From Clostridiales bacterium (lineage in GTDB: Bacteria > Bacillota > Clostridia > Christensenellales > Aristaeellaceae), in contig JAHZHZ010000002.1 of the NCBI GenBank assembly GCA_019419995.1, positions 128,242-192,241 of the forward strand: a stretch of 64,000 bases of DNA. The letters are read 5' to 3'. Below the pieces are notes generated by a model. That model saw only the letters and a list, made by a program, of their open reading frames with translations. It searched no databases and was not told where the DNA came from. The position numbers were made by a program, and so were the translations under genes. Position 1 is the first letter of the stretch, and each line of letters begins with the position of its first letter. Shown here one piece after another: positions 8,283 through 16,575 of this stretch.

Positions 8283-8302
8283 AAAAGGAGTCGATGCGAC
8301 TC
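8283..8302 (-). terminator. Probable terminator of tRNA-Ser
   Basis: Read on the - strand, 10 nt after the CCA end of the tRNA, GAGTCG-CAT-CGACTC is followed by CTTTT. The stem is short; the larger hairpin next to it may assist. Confidence 0.5.
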
Positions 8303-8312
8303 AAACACCGTA

Positions 8313-8405
8313 TGGCGGAGAAGGAGGGATTCGAACCCTCGAGACGCTTTTGACGCCTACACGATTTCCAGTCGTGCGCCCTCGACCAAGCTAGGCGACT
8401 TCTCC
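8313..8405 (-). tRNA. tRNA-Ser (anticodon GGA)
   Basis: On the - strand the 5' arm GGAGAAG (8405-8399) pairs with CTTCTCC (8323-8317), followed by discriminator G and an encoded CCA (8315-8313). The anticodon stem CACGA/TCGTG encloses CTGGAAA, giving anticodon GGA. A long class II variable arm and the T loop (GGTTCGAATCC) are present. The gene decodes UCC/UCU serine codons. Confidence 0.95.
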
Positions 8406-8466
8406 ACAATAAAATATAAAGTTATCCGTAAGTGAAAGGTCAGTTCACTTACCGTCAACAGCTAAT

Positions 8467-8496
8467 ATTATAGCATAAATAGCTAAGAAAAGTCAA
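8467..8496 (-). promoter_or_regulatory. Promoter of tRNA-Ser
   Basis: On the - strand TTGACT (8496-8491) and TATAAT (8472-8467) are 18 bp apart. The roughly 55-nt leader contains an 8-bp hairpin (8428-8452), probably removed during RNase P processing. Confidence 0.75.
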
Positions 8497-8750
8497 TACC
8501 TGCAATATAAAAATTCAGAATATTTCAGCCTTGAGTGTTTACGGTCGGCGAAGATAAGCTCATTACCTTGACATAGTACCATTGAAATGCTATATTTTGT
8601 TTCAGGGGAAATCAACTGTAGAGAGTAAATTACGCCGCTTGAATTTGGGGAAATGGCCAACCGGTTTGCTGATTTGTGCACGGTTTCCTTTTGGCAAGGC
8701 GCGTATGAACCTCTGGGTGTAAAAACAGGTATCTCAGGAGGTGCGATTTT
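8497..8750. other. Intergenic region upstream of the aldo/keto reductase
   Basis: Together with the tRNA leader this makes 345 bp without a gene. No coding potential was found. An AACCGGTT palindrome lies near 8659-8666, and a strong AGGAGG site lies just before 8751. No convincing promoter hexamers were found for the reductase. Confidence 0.5.
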
Positions 8751-9755
8751 ATGTTGTATGGTTCTCTTCCTCAGGTAGATAAACCTATTTCCAGAATCGT
8801 TTTTGGAACGGCCATGCCGACTATGTTTGCAGCGTTCAGATCGGTATATGAGAATGCGCCGGATTTTCAGCAGCGATTGGATGCTGCTTTTCAACTTCTG
8901 GATTCGGCTCATGCACTGGGAATTAATTGCTTTGACTGTTCAGATCATTATGGTGAAGAACCGTTGGGCGAGTGGATGGAGGCACGTGGTTTGCGCAATG
9001 AGGTGGTGATTCTCACCAAGGGTGCGCACCATAACCGCTGGCGCAAGAGAGTGACGGATTTTGATATCCTTCACGATGTGCACAATTCTCTGGCCAAGCT
9101 TAAGACTCGTCATTTGGATATTTATATGTTGCATCGGGATGATCCAGAAGTGCCGGTCGCTCCTCTGGTGGATGTTCTAAACCGCGTGTATGATGAGGGC
9201 AAGATTGGAGCTTTTGGCGTTTCCAACTGGTCGGTGGAACGCTTTGAGGAGGCCAATAATTATGCGCTGCAGCATGGACTTCAGCCTTTTACCGTAGTCA
9301 GCCCGAATTTTGGCTTGGCGGATCAGGTGGAAGATCCATGGGGAGGCGGATGTGTGACAATCTCAGGTCCGTCTAATCGAGCAGCTCGCCGGTACTACGC
9401 CGAGCATCATGTCCCTGTCTTTGCCTATTCTGCTATGGCACGAGGTTTTTTTTCAGGAAAGTTGCACAGTGACCATCCTGAACAGGCGCAGGAGCTGATG
9501 GATCCTCCGGGAATCAAGGGATATTGTTGCCCGGAGAACTTCGAGCGTCTGCATCGCTGCGAAATATTGGCTGAAGAGAAGGGTGTTCCCGTACCGCAGA
9601 TTGCGATGGCATGGATTTTTAATCAGCCGGATTTGGATGTGTATGCTCTGGTCAGTTCCACTAGTCCGGAAAGAATGCGCATGAATATTGTGGCCAGTGA
9701 GCTTAAGCTTACGCCTCGGGAGTGTGCCTGGCTGGACTTGGATGGGGAGCGCTAA
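8751..9755 (+). CDS. Aldo/keto reductase
   Basis: A 334-residue single-domain AKR (TIM barrel). The four catalytic residues are recognisable: Asp and Tyr in 'FDCSDHYGE', Lys in 'ILTKGAHH' and His in 'YMLHRDD'. 'FGVSNWSVERFEEA' is the conserved strand 6 region. It reduces or oxidises carbonyls of sugars or aldehydes with NAD(P)H. It starts behind CAGGAGG and is monocistronic, closed by a strong terminator. It may relate functionally to the nearby sugar dehydrogenases but is on the other side of the tRNA. Confidence 0.9.
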   Translation: MLYGSLPQVDKPISRIVFGTAMPTMFAAFRSVYENAPDFQQRLDAAFQLLDSAHALGINCFDCSDHYGEEPLGEWMEARGLRNEVVILTKGAHHNRWRKRVTDFDILHDVHNSLAKLKTRHLDIYMLHRDDPEVPVAPLVDVLNRVYDEGKIGAFGVSNWSVERFEEANNYALQHGLQPFTVVSPNFGLADQVEDPWGGGCVTISGPSNRAARRYYAEHHVPVFAYSAMARGFFSGKLHSDHPEQAQELMDPPGIKGYCCPENFERLHRCEILAEEKGVPVPQIAMAWIFNQPDLDVYALVSSTSPERMRMNIVASELKLTPRECAWLDLDGER

Positions 9756-9768
9756 ATCTACGGGCGTG

Positions 9769-9804
9769 TAACCGCCTGCTCGTGAAAAGCAGGCGGTTAT
9801 TTCA
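9769..9804 (+). terminator. Terminator after the aldo/keto reductase
   Basis: A 12-bp perfect stem (TAACCGCCTGCT with AGCAGGCGGTTA) with a 7-nt loop, followed by TTTCAATC. Confidence 0.75.
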
Positions 9805-9855
9805 ATCTGGCGCTGTGAAAGTTTTCGATGGCCTAAATTCTTTACGCCCGAGACC

Positions 9856-9884
9856 TTTACAAGAGAGAAAAATGCCGGTATAAT
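9856..9884 (+). promoter_or_regulatory. Promoter of the ileS T-box transcript
   Basis: TTTACA and TATAAT are separated by 17 bp. The start site is predicted near 9891, giving a leader of about 255 nt before ileS. Confidence 0.85.
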
Positions 9885-9890
9885 GAAAAA

Positions 9891-10127
9891 AGAATTTGCG
9901 TTGATGAGGAGCGCCTGCGCAATGCCCCGCGAAGCGAGCCGGAGATTGGTGAAAGTCCGGACGGCGGCGGGTGCAGGGAATCACCTCGGAGCAGCGAACC
10001 GAAAGCGTATGCGACTAGGCTTCGCCGGGTCGCCCGTTACAGCGATGAACAAGTGGGCGCGGAAAGCCGCGTCAATTTGGGTGGTACCGCGAAGCGCCTT
10101 CGTCCCAAGGGATGAGGGCGAATTTTT
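9891..10127 (+). ncRNA. T-box leader (isoleucine) controlling ileS
   Basis: The leader has the T-box landmarks in order: a GATGAGGAG K-turn element, stem I with a distal GGTGAAAGTCC loop, and a specifier bulge GGGAATCACC with ATC (Ile) at 9980-9982. The invariant T-box TGGTACCGCG at 10082-10091 follows. Last is a terminator stem (10095-10106 with 10109-10120) followed by AATTTTT. Uncharged tRNA-Ile pairs with the specifier and with the T-box bulge and prevents termination, so ileS is raised when isoleucyl-tRNA is scarce. Confidence 0.95.
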
Positions 10128-10146
10128 ATTTTGGAGGAATGCGCAA

Positions 10147-13100
10147 ATGTTTGAAAAAGTTTCCACTTCAATGGACTTCCTTGCCCGGGAAAAGGAAGTG
10201 CTGAAGTTCTGGAAGGAAAATGAAATCTTCAAAAAGTCCCTTGATTTGCGTAAGGGAAAGGATACTTTTACTTTCTTTGATGGTCCGCCCACGGCCAATG
10301 GCAAGCCCCATATTGGGCACATTGAGACTCGTGCTATCAAGGATCTGATTCCTCGCTATCAGACCATGAAGGGCAAGAACGTGCTGCGCAAGGCCGGCTG
10401 GGATACCCATGGCTTGCCGGTGGAGTTGGAAGTGGAAAAGCAGCTGGGCTTGGACGGCAAGGAGCAGATTGAGCGCTATGGGTTGGAGCCTTTCATTAAA
10501 AAGTGCAAAGAGTCCGTATGGAAGTATAAGGGCATGTGGGAGGAAATGTCCGACCGAGTAGGCTTCTGGTGCGACATGGAAAATCCCTATGTCACCTACG
10601 AAGACAACTATATTGAATCTGAGTGGTGGAGCCTGAAAGAAATTGCCAAGAAGGGGCTTTTGTACAAGGGGCACAAGATTGTACCGTACTGCCCTCGTTG
10701 CGGTACTGCCCTGTCCAGTCATGAAGTTTCCCAGGGCTATAAAACCGTCAAGGAAAAGAGTGCTGTGGTGCGCTTCAAGGCGTTGGATCAGGAAAATACT
10801 TATTTATATGCTTGGACCACTACGCCCTGGACGTTACCCAGTAATGTGGCTCTGTGCGTAAATCCCGATGAGACCTACGCCCGCTTTGACTATGAGGGCC
10901 GCACCATTATCATGGGCGATGCCCTGATTGAAAAGGTGCTGGGCGAGGGTGTAAAAGTGGAAAATAAAGTCACTTTCCCTGGCCGGGATTTGGTAGGCAT
11001 GCGCTATATGCCGTTGTTTGATTTCCAGCGCGCTGCTCTGGGCAATGTCCCCAACGCCGGCAATGCCTTCCAAGTGGTAGCGGACGGTTATGTCACTATG
11101 TCCGACGGTACGGGTATTGTGCATATTGCTCCTGCTTTCGGTGAAGATGATGCCAGGGTGGGACGGGAGAATGATATTCCCATGCTCCAGTTGGTGGATG
11201 CAAAGGGTGAGATGACTGGGGAAACTCCCTGGGCAGGCACCTTTGTGAAGAAGGCCGATCCAATGATTCTGGAACAGCTTCAGGCGGAAGACAAGCTGGT
11301 TTCTGCGCCGGTGTTTGAGCATGATTATCCCTTCTGCTGGCGGTGTGATACGCCTTTGATCTATTACGCTCGGGGTGGCTGGTTCATTCGCATGACCGCT
11401 ATGCACGATCAACTGATGGCTAACAACCAGACCGTCAACTGGATGCCCGAAAATATCAAGGACGGACGTTTTGGTAATTTCCTGGACAACGTAATTGACT
11501 GGGCCCTATCCCGTGAACGTTACTGGGGTACGCCGTTGCCGGTATGGGTGTGTGAATGCGGCCACCAGCATGTCATCGGCTCTCGCCAGGAACTGATCGA
11601 GCTGGGGGACAACGTGAATCCCAATATTGAACTGCATCGTCCCTACATTGATGAAGTGACCATTACCTGTCCCAAGTGCGGCAAAAAGATGCACCGTACT
11701 CCGGAAGTCATTGACTGTTGGTACGATTCCGGTTCTATGCCCTTTGCTCAGTGGCATTATCCCTTTGAGAACAAAGAGGTGTTCGAGCAGCGCTTCCCGG
11801 CAGATTTTATTTCTGAGGCCATCGACCAAACACGGGGCTGGTTCTACTCCCTGATTGCGATTTCCACGCTGATCTTCGACCAGAGCCCCTACAAAAACTG
11901 CCTGGTTATGGGACACGTGCAGGACGCCGAGGGCCGCAAGATGTCCAAACATATTGGCAATGTGGTCGATCCGTGGGAGGTATTGGACAAGCAGGGCGCA
12001 GATGCTGTGCGCTGGTACTTCTATGCTTCGGGTTCTCCCTGGCTGCCTACTCGCTTCTCAGGAGAACTGGTCAGCGAAATGCAGTCCAAGTTCATGGGAA
12101 CTTTGTGGAATACCTATGCGTTCTTTACCATGTACGCCTCCATTGACGATTATCGGCCTTCAGAGCACAAGTGCCGCCCCGAGGACTATACGCTGATGGA
12201 TAGGTGGGCTCTTTCCAAGCTCAACACGCTGGTGAAGTTGGTGGATGAAGGCTTATCTCAGTATAAGATCACCGAACCCGCCCGTGCTATCCAGAGCTTT
12301 GTGGAAGAACTATCCAATTGGTATGTGCGCCTTTCCAAGGCCCGCTTCTGGGGCAAGGATTGGACGGGGGATAAGCTGGCTGCCTACGATACCCTGTATA
12401 CAGTATTGACTACCCTGTGCGGCCTGTGTGCGCCCTTCATTCCCTTTATGGCGGAGAGCATGTATCAAAACCTGGTGGTAGGCAATGTGGCGGGTGCGCC
12501 GGAATCGGTGCATTTGTCTGACTTCCCCGTATGCCAGTCCCAGTGGATTAATCCTGAGTTAGAAGAGCAGATGGAGGAAGTAATGCAGGCTGTTCAGCTG
12601 GGTCGTGCCTGCCGAAGCACTGCCAACATCAAGGTTCGCCAGGCGCTAGGTACCTTGTATATTAAGGGCAGCGAGCTTTCTGACGCCTGTGCTGAACTGA
12701 TCCGCAGTGAACTGAATGTGGAAAAGGTCCAGTTTATTTCCGATGCTCGAGCGTTCACAGCTTACCAGATCAAGCCTCAGATGCGCACGTTAGGCCCCAA
12801 GTATGGGAAATTGCTGGGTAAAATCGGTTCCTACCTGAAGGAAGCGGATTGCTGCGCTATTGTGGATTGCTTTGAACGGGGTGAGTGCTGGAAGTGTGAA
12901 ATTGACGGTACGGAAGTGGTGCTCAGCAAGGATGATGCGCTGATTTCGCCTGCCCAGAAGCCCGGTTTTGTGGCTGAGAGCGAAGGTGGCATGACCGTGG
13001 TTATCGATACAAATCTGACCCCCGAACTGATTGAGAAGGGCTTTGTGCGCGAAGTGATTTCCAAGCTGCAGACTATGCGCAAGGAGGCAGGATTTGACGT

Positions 13101-13287
13101 GGTGGACCGGATTCAGGTGAGCTACCAGACCACGGATGTTCTGGCAGAAGTAATCCGGCGCAACCAGGAGGAGATTGCTGCCGCTACATTGGCCACAGAG
13201 ATTAGCTGCGGCGCTGCTCCACAGGGAGCTTACGCGAAGGACTGGAACATCAATGGTGAAAAGGCCAATCTGAGTGTCAAAAAATAA
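10147..13287 (+). CDS. ileS: Isoleucyl-tRNA synthetase (type-2-like)
   Basis: A 1046-residue class I synthetase charging tRNA-Ile. HIGH is at residues 55-58 and KMSKH at 598-602; between them lies the CP1 editing domain with 'TTPWTLPSN'. The cysteine pairs in 'YCPRCGTALSSHEVSQGY' and 'CECGHQH', and the C-terminal layout, resemble the eukaryote-like IleRS2 branch, many members of which tolerate mupirocin. The open frame runs back to 9883 through the T-box leader; the ATG at 10147 behind GGAGG is the real start. Regulated by the T-box upstream. Confidence 0.95.
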   Translation: MFEKVSTSMDFLAREKEVLKFWKENEIFKKSLDLRKGKDTFTFFDGPPTANGKPHIGHIETRAIKDLIPRYQTMKGKNVLRKAGWDTHGLPVELEVEKQLGLDGKEQIERYGLEPFIKKCKESVWKYKGMWEEMSDRVGFWCDMENPYVTYEDNYIESEWWSLKEIAKKGLLYKGHKIVPYCPRCGTALSSHEVSQGYKTVKEKSAVVRFKALDQENTYLYAWTTTPWTLPSNVALCVNPDETYARFDYEGRTIIMGDALIEKVLGEGVKVENKVTFPGRDLVGMRYMPLFDFQRAALGNVPNAGNAFQVVADGYVTMSDGTGIVHIAPAFGEDDARVGRENDIPMLQLVDAKGEMTGETPWAGTFVKKADPMILEQLQAEDKLVSAPVFEHDYPFCWRCDTPLIYYARGGWFIRMTAMHDQLMANNQTVNWMPENIKDGRFGNFLDNVIDWALSRERYWGTPLPVWVCECGHQHVIGSRQELIELGDNVNPNIELHRPYIDEVTITCPKCGKKMHRTPEVIDCWYDSGSMPFAQWHYPFENKEVFEQRFPADFISEAIDQTRGWFYSLIAISTLIFDQSPYKNCLVMGHVQDAEGRKMSKHIGNVVDPWEVLDKQGADAVRWYFYASGSPWLPTRFSGELVSEMQSKFMGTLWNTYAFFTMYASIDDYRPSEHKCRPEDYTLMDRWALSKLNTLVKLVDEGLSQYKITEPARAIQSFVEELSNWYVRLSKARFWGKDWTGDKLAAYDTLYTVLTTLCGLCAPFIPFMAESMYQNLVVGNVAGAPESVHLSDFPVCQSQWINPELEEQMEEVMQAVQLGRACRSTANIKVRQALGTLYIKGSELSDACAELIRSELNVEKVQFISDARAFTAYQIKPQMRTLGPKYGKLLGKIGSYLKEADCCAIVDCFERGECWKCEIDGTEVVLSKDDALISPAQKPGFVAESEGGMTVVIDTNLTPELIEKGFVREVISKLQTMRKEAGFDVVDRIQVSYQTTDVLAEVIRRNQEEIAAATLATEISCGAAPQGAYAKDWNINGEKANLSVKK

Positions 13288-13297
13288 ACCCGGACAA

Positions 13298-13336
13298 AAA
13301 CCGGACTGAAAGAGTGTTGCTTTCAGTCCGGTTTTC
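13298..13336 (+). terminator. Terminator of ileS
   Basis: A 12-bp stem (CCGGACTGAAAG with CTTTCAGTCCGG) and a 7-nt loop, followed by TTTTCC. Confidence 0.85.
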
Positions 13337-13371
13337 CATGGGTATAGGGTGCAAATAGAGAAAGGGATATC

Positions 13372-13407
13372 AGAAATGCCAGCGCTGCACAGAGCACTGG
13401 CATTTCT
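13372..13407 (-). terminator. Hairpin downstream of the small membrane protein gene
   Basis: An 11-bp stem (AGAAATGCCAG with CTGGCATTTCT) lies about 60 bp past the stop of the - strand gene. No clear T-run follows, so terminator function is uncertain. Confidence 0.4.
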
Positions 13408-13465
13408 CGAAAGGCGTAATTTCTCAAAGAAATAGATTTCCCAATCAATGGCTATATTCTTTGCC

Positions 13466-13894
13466 TTAATTAGTAAAACTAAAGCCTGTGCGCATTCCGG
13501 TCAGTACAAAATATGCCACCAGAACCACAGCCAGTACGATCACCATGGTGGTGCGTAATTTGGGCGCACGACGCATTCCCTGTTTTTCAATAATATTAGG
13601 TACCGCCAGCGCAACTACCACGGCAATAATCAGAGAATAGGAAAAAGCTCCTTCACTCTTGCCATTATCCATGAACAAGGCGACACCTGCAATGAGGCCC
13701 AACAATGCGCCGGTAATGCGTTGGGCTAGTGTCCAACGACGTTCATCCATTCTGGCTATAAACTTTTGAAAGCCGTTCATTCCAGAATCTTCCAGAATGC
13801 TCTCCTGAAGCTCGTCATCCGTCATGGTTTCAACGGGATCGGGATCGAGCGTTGCATCGCGCTCAACGAAATCACTGTGCTGCTTGTCTTCCAT
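13466..13894 (-). CDS. Hypothetical small membrane protein
   Basis: 142 residues. The first 55 or so are acidic and presumably cytoplasmic. Three hydrophobic segments follow at roughly 62-77, 84-101 and 115-132, with a basic loop (KQGMRRAPKLR) between the second and third. No family recognised. It lies 33 bp downstream of the alarmone synthetase on the same strand, so the two are probably co-transcribed. GGAGGG precedes the ATG. Function unknown. Confidence 0.7.
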   Translation of the reverse strand: MEDKQHSDFVERDATLDPDPVETMTDDELQESILEDSGMNGFQKFIARMDERRWTLAQRITGALLGLIAGVALFMDNGKSEGAFSYSLIIAVVVALAVPNIIEKQGMRRAPKLRTTMVIVLAVVLVAYFVLTGMRTGFSFTN

Positions 13895-13927
13895 GAAAGC
13901 CCTCCATCTGTGGAAATTCTAATTCTA

Positions 13928-14617
13928 TTATGCCTGAAAATCCGCATCCATGCAAGTACTTTTTTCCGTGAAACCATTTCCGTTGATTTCCCGATAGATA
14001 TCCTGCATTTCTGCATCTAGTGCGGCACTGGCTTCGGCGCATTTTTGCAGGCGCTGGCGCAGCTTCTGAGTGGTTTCCTGATCGGATTTGTAGCGCAGCT
14101 GATGTTCCAGAGAAGCCCAGAAGTCCATGGCTATAGTGCGGATCTGCACTTCAACGGGCACCAGCTCTGTGTGGCTGGAGAGAAATACCGGAATGCGGAT
14201 CACCAGGTGCAAACTGCGATAGCCGGATTCCTTGGGCTGCTGAATGTAATCTCGTTTTCGTACCAGTTCCACATCGCGCTGGTGGAGCAGCAGTTCAGCC
14301 ACATGATAAATGTCCTCTAAATAGTTGCATACAATGCGTACACCCGCTATGTCTGTCAAATGTTCCTCGGCCGCCTCCAGGGTAGGAGGATAACCCTTGC
14401 GTTGTAATTTTTCAATGATGCTGGCGGGCGTTTTGAGCCGTGTATCGATGTGATGAATGGGATTGCGGGAATAACGCACGCGAAATTCGCTGTCCAATAC
14501 CTCCAACTTGGTTCGAACTTCCCTTACTGCTCCATCGTAGAGCTGCATCAATTCCCTGTATTGCTGTTGAACGGCTGCGGCTGAGGCCTGTACAGCCGGT
14601 ATTAAAGCGTCAGTCAT
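13928..14617 (-). CDS. Small alarmone synthetase (RelA/SpoT domain, YjbM/RelQ type)
   Basis: 229 residues carrying only a (p)ppGpp synthetase domain: 'DIAGVRIVCNYLEDIY', 'KESGYRSLHLV' and 'VEVQIRTIAMDFWASLEHQ' are the conserved ATP/GTP-binding and catalytic blocks. There is no HD hydrolase, TGS or ACT domain, so it is a synthetase-only enzyme making (p)ppGpp under stress. The frame can start at TTG 14626, but GGAGG at 14628-14632 is properly spaced (10 nt) from the ATG at 14617. The divergent neighbour is a response regulator. Confidence 0.9.
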   Translation of the reverse strand: MTDALIPAVQASAAAVQQQYRELMQLYDGAVREVRTKLEVLDSEFRVRYSRNPIHHIDTRLKTPASIIEKLQRKGYPPTLEAAEEHLTDIAGVRIVCNYLEDIYHVAELLLHQRDVELVRKRDYIQQPKESGYRSLHLVIRIPVFLSSHTELVPVEVQIRTIAMDFWASLEHQLRYKSDQETTQKLRQRLQKCAEASAALDAEMQDIYREINGNGFTEKSTCMDADFQA

Positions 14618-14704
14618 GGTTTTCAAACCTCCGAATATGATTTTATGTTATGTTTTTAAACCTTTTATAAACAAAATGGTATCGCAATTTGGAAGAAAAT
14701 CCGG

Positions 14705-14710
14705 TATAAT
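14705..14710 (+). promoter_or_regulatory. -10 box upstream of the two-component operon
   Basis: A perfect TATAAT lies about 90 bp before the response regulator start. The -35 region at 17 bp (TCGCAA) is poor, so an activator may be needed. Confidence 0.45.
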
Positions 14711-14798
14711 GAACTTTGTATGGATATGGACGGTGTTTTCCTGTGGTTAATGTCCGGTTCATACCTACACCCCACAATAGTGAAAATGAGGTGAGAGA

Positions 14799-15473
14799 AT
14801 GTTTCATATTTTGGTGGTGGAGGATAACGACAACACGAGAAAATTGATGCAGGCGGTCCTATCTCAAAATGGTTATGAACCTATTCCGGCTCGAGATGGT
14901 GAAGAAGCACTGGAAATTTTGGATCGCAAACATGTGGATTTAATTGTGCTGGACATTATGATGCCTCGCATGGATGGCTATGAATTCACTGAAACGCTTC
15001 GGGCTTCCGGCTGTGAACTGCCCATTTTAATGGTTACTGCAAAGGAAAAACCAGCTGACAAGCATAAGGGCTTTTTGATTGGCACGGACGATTATATGGT
15101 CAAACCGGTGGATGAGGAAGAGATGCTGCTGCGAATTGCTGCACTGTTGCGCCGTTCTCGAATAGTTAACGAGCATCGTCTGGAGATCGGCAATACCGTG
15201 TTGGATTACGATTCACTCACAGTCACCTGTCCCCAGGGTGTTCTAGAATTGCCCAAGAAGGAATTCATGTTGCTGTTCAAGCTTCTATCGTATCAAAACA
15301 AAATATTTACCCGCCGGCAATTGATGGATGAAATATGGGATATGGACAGTGAATCCGATGAGCGGACTGTAGACGTGCACATCAATCGATTGAGAGATCA
15401 CTTTCGTGGAAACGATGATTTTGAAATTATTACTGTGCGTGGATTGGGTTACAAGGCGGTGAAGCGGGGATGA
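14799..15473 (+). CDS. Response regulator, OmpR/PhoB family
   Basis: 224 residues. The receiver domain has the phosphoacceptor Asp52 (VLDIMMPRMDG), an acidic pair near residues 8-9 and Lys105 (VTAKEKP). The C-terminal winged-helix DNA-binding domain ends in 'RTVDVHINRLRDHF' and 'VRGLGYKA', the OmpR signature. It overlaps the kinase gene by 4 bp (ATGA), so the two are translationally coupled. A MFS transporter follows and may be a target. The signal is unknown. Confidence 0.95.
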   Translation: MFHILVVEDNDNTRKLMQAVLSQNGYEPIPARDGEEALEILDRKHVDLIVLDIMMPRMDGYEFTETLRASGCELPILMVTAKEKPADKHKGFLIGTDDYMVKPVDEEEMLLRIAALLRRSRIVNEHRLEIGNTVLDYDSLTVTCPQGVLELPKKEFMLLFKLLSYQNKIFTRRQLMDEIWDMDSESDERTVDVHINRLRDHFRGNDDFEIITVRGLGYKAVKRG

Positions 15474-16561
15474 ACCGCAGGCGGCATAATCCTCGGCGAA
15501 AGAAATACAGAAATCGTTCACGGCCGGCATCTCTGAATTGGTTGATGATCAGCTTCATCGTGGCCATTCTTATTAATGCCGGCTTGATGACCAGTTCGTC
15601 CTACATGCTCTTGCTGCGGACGGGCGTGCTTGTACCTCTGATGCGTACGGCATTCTGGCCGCTGCTGCTGGTATTGATGTGTATTTTGTTTGCGGTGGTA
15701 CTTACTGCCAGTTTTGGCATGCAGAAAGTGCGCCCCATTCATAAAGTCAACAAGGCTATGCAGAAGGTGGCGGAGGGAGATTTTTCCATTCGCTTGGATG
15801 AAAATGAGGGCGTGGGGGAGATTCGGGAACTGGTGTCCAGCTATAACCATATGGCTGAGGAGCTCAGTGGCATCGAATTGTTCCGCACAGATTTCATCAA
15901 CAATTTCAGCCATGAATTCAAGACTCCCATCGTGTCCATTCGAGGTTTTGCCAAGCAGTTGCAGCGGGAAGATCTGACCGATGAACAACGTGCGGAGTAT
16001 ACCCGCATTATTGTAACCGAGAGCGAACGCCTGGCCAACATGTCTGCCAATGTGTTGCTGCTGACCAAGTTGGAAAACCAGCAGATCATTACGGATAAGA
16101 CGGTTTATCATCTGGACGAACAGCTGCGAAGTTGTATCTTGCTGCTGGAAAAGCAGTGGTCGGAAAAGGATATTGACTTGCGCTTGGAACTGGATGAACT
16201 GGAATACGAGGGCAATGAGGAAATGATGTCCCATGTTTGGGTCAATCTGATCAACAATGCCATTAAATTTTCTCCTCCTGGAGGCATATTGGAGATTGGC
16301 TGCATGCGCCTGCAATCCTTTATTGTGGTGCATGTGACCGATCAGGGCGAGGGAATGAGCCCTGAAACGCAGGCGAGGATATTTGAAAAATTCTATCAGG
16401 GAGATAGCGCTCATGCCACCGAGGGCAATGGGTTGGGCCTGTCCCTGGCTAAGCGCATTGTAGACCTTTGTCGGGGTAAGATTACTGTAGATAGCATGCC
16501 CGGACGGGGCACTACTTTCTCTGTCTATTTGCCCGTGGAGGAACGGGAAGAAGAACATTAA
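15470..16561 (+). CDS. Sensor histidine kinase
   Basis: 363 residues: a basic N-terminus, two membrane segments (about 24-46 and 62-83) with a very short extracytoplasmic loop, HAMP (about 84-135), a HisKA domain with phospho-accepting His148 (NFSHEFKTP), and a HATPase domain with the N box (NLINNAIKFSP), 'DQGEGMS' and 'GNGLGLSLAKRIV'. The short external loop argues for sensing in or near the membrane rather than of a soluble ligand. It partners the response regulator it overlaps. Confidence 0.95.
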   Translation: MNRRRHNPRRKKYRNRSRPASLNWLMISFIVAILINAGLMTSSSYMLLLRTGVLVPLMRTAFWPLLLVLMCILFAVVLTASFGMQKVRPIHKVNKAMQKVAEGDFSIRLDENEGVGEIRELVSSYNHMAEELSGIELFRTDFINNFSHEFKTPIVSIRGFAKQLQREDLTDEQRAEYTRIIVTESERLANMSANVLLLTKLENQQIITDKTVYHLDEQLRSCILLLEKQWSEKDIDLRLELDELEYEGNEEMMSHVWVNLINNAIKFSPPGGILEIGCMRLQSFIVVHVTDQGEGMSPETQARIFEKFYQGDSAHATEGNGLGLSLAKRIVDLCRGKITVDSMPGRGTTFSVYLPVEEREEEH

Positions 16562-16575
16562 TGGAGTGAATCATC

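Noticed and set aside
8313..8405. Second copy of the tRNA-Ser 3' end as an island attachment site within the window
   Set aside because: No second copy of the T-arm/acceptor sequence was noticed; if it exists it would be left of the window.
9883..10146. N-terminal extension of ileS
   Set aside because: This stretch is the T-box leader; the synthetase homology begins at the ATG at 10147, which has its own GGAGG.
15518..16558. 346-codon open frame antisense to the histidine kinase
   Set aside because: The + strand encodes all histidine kinase motifs; the antisense product is His/Gln-rich with no domain.
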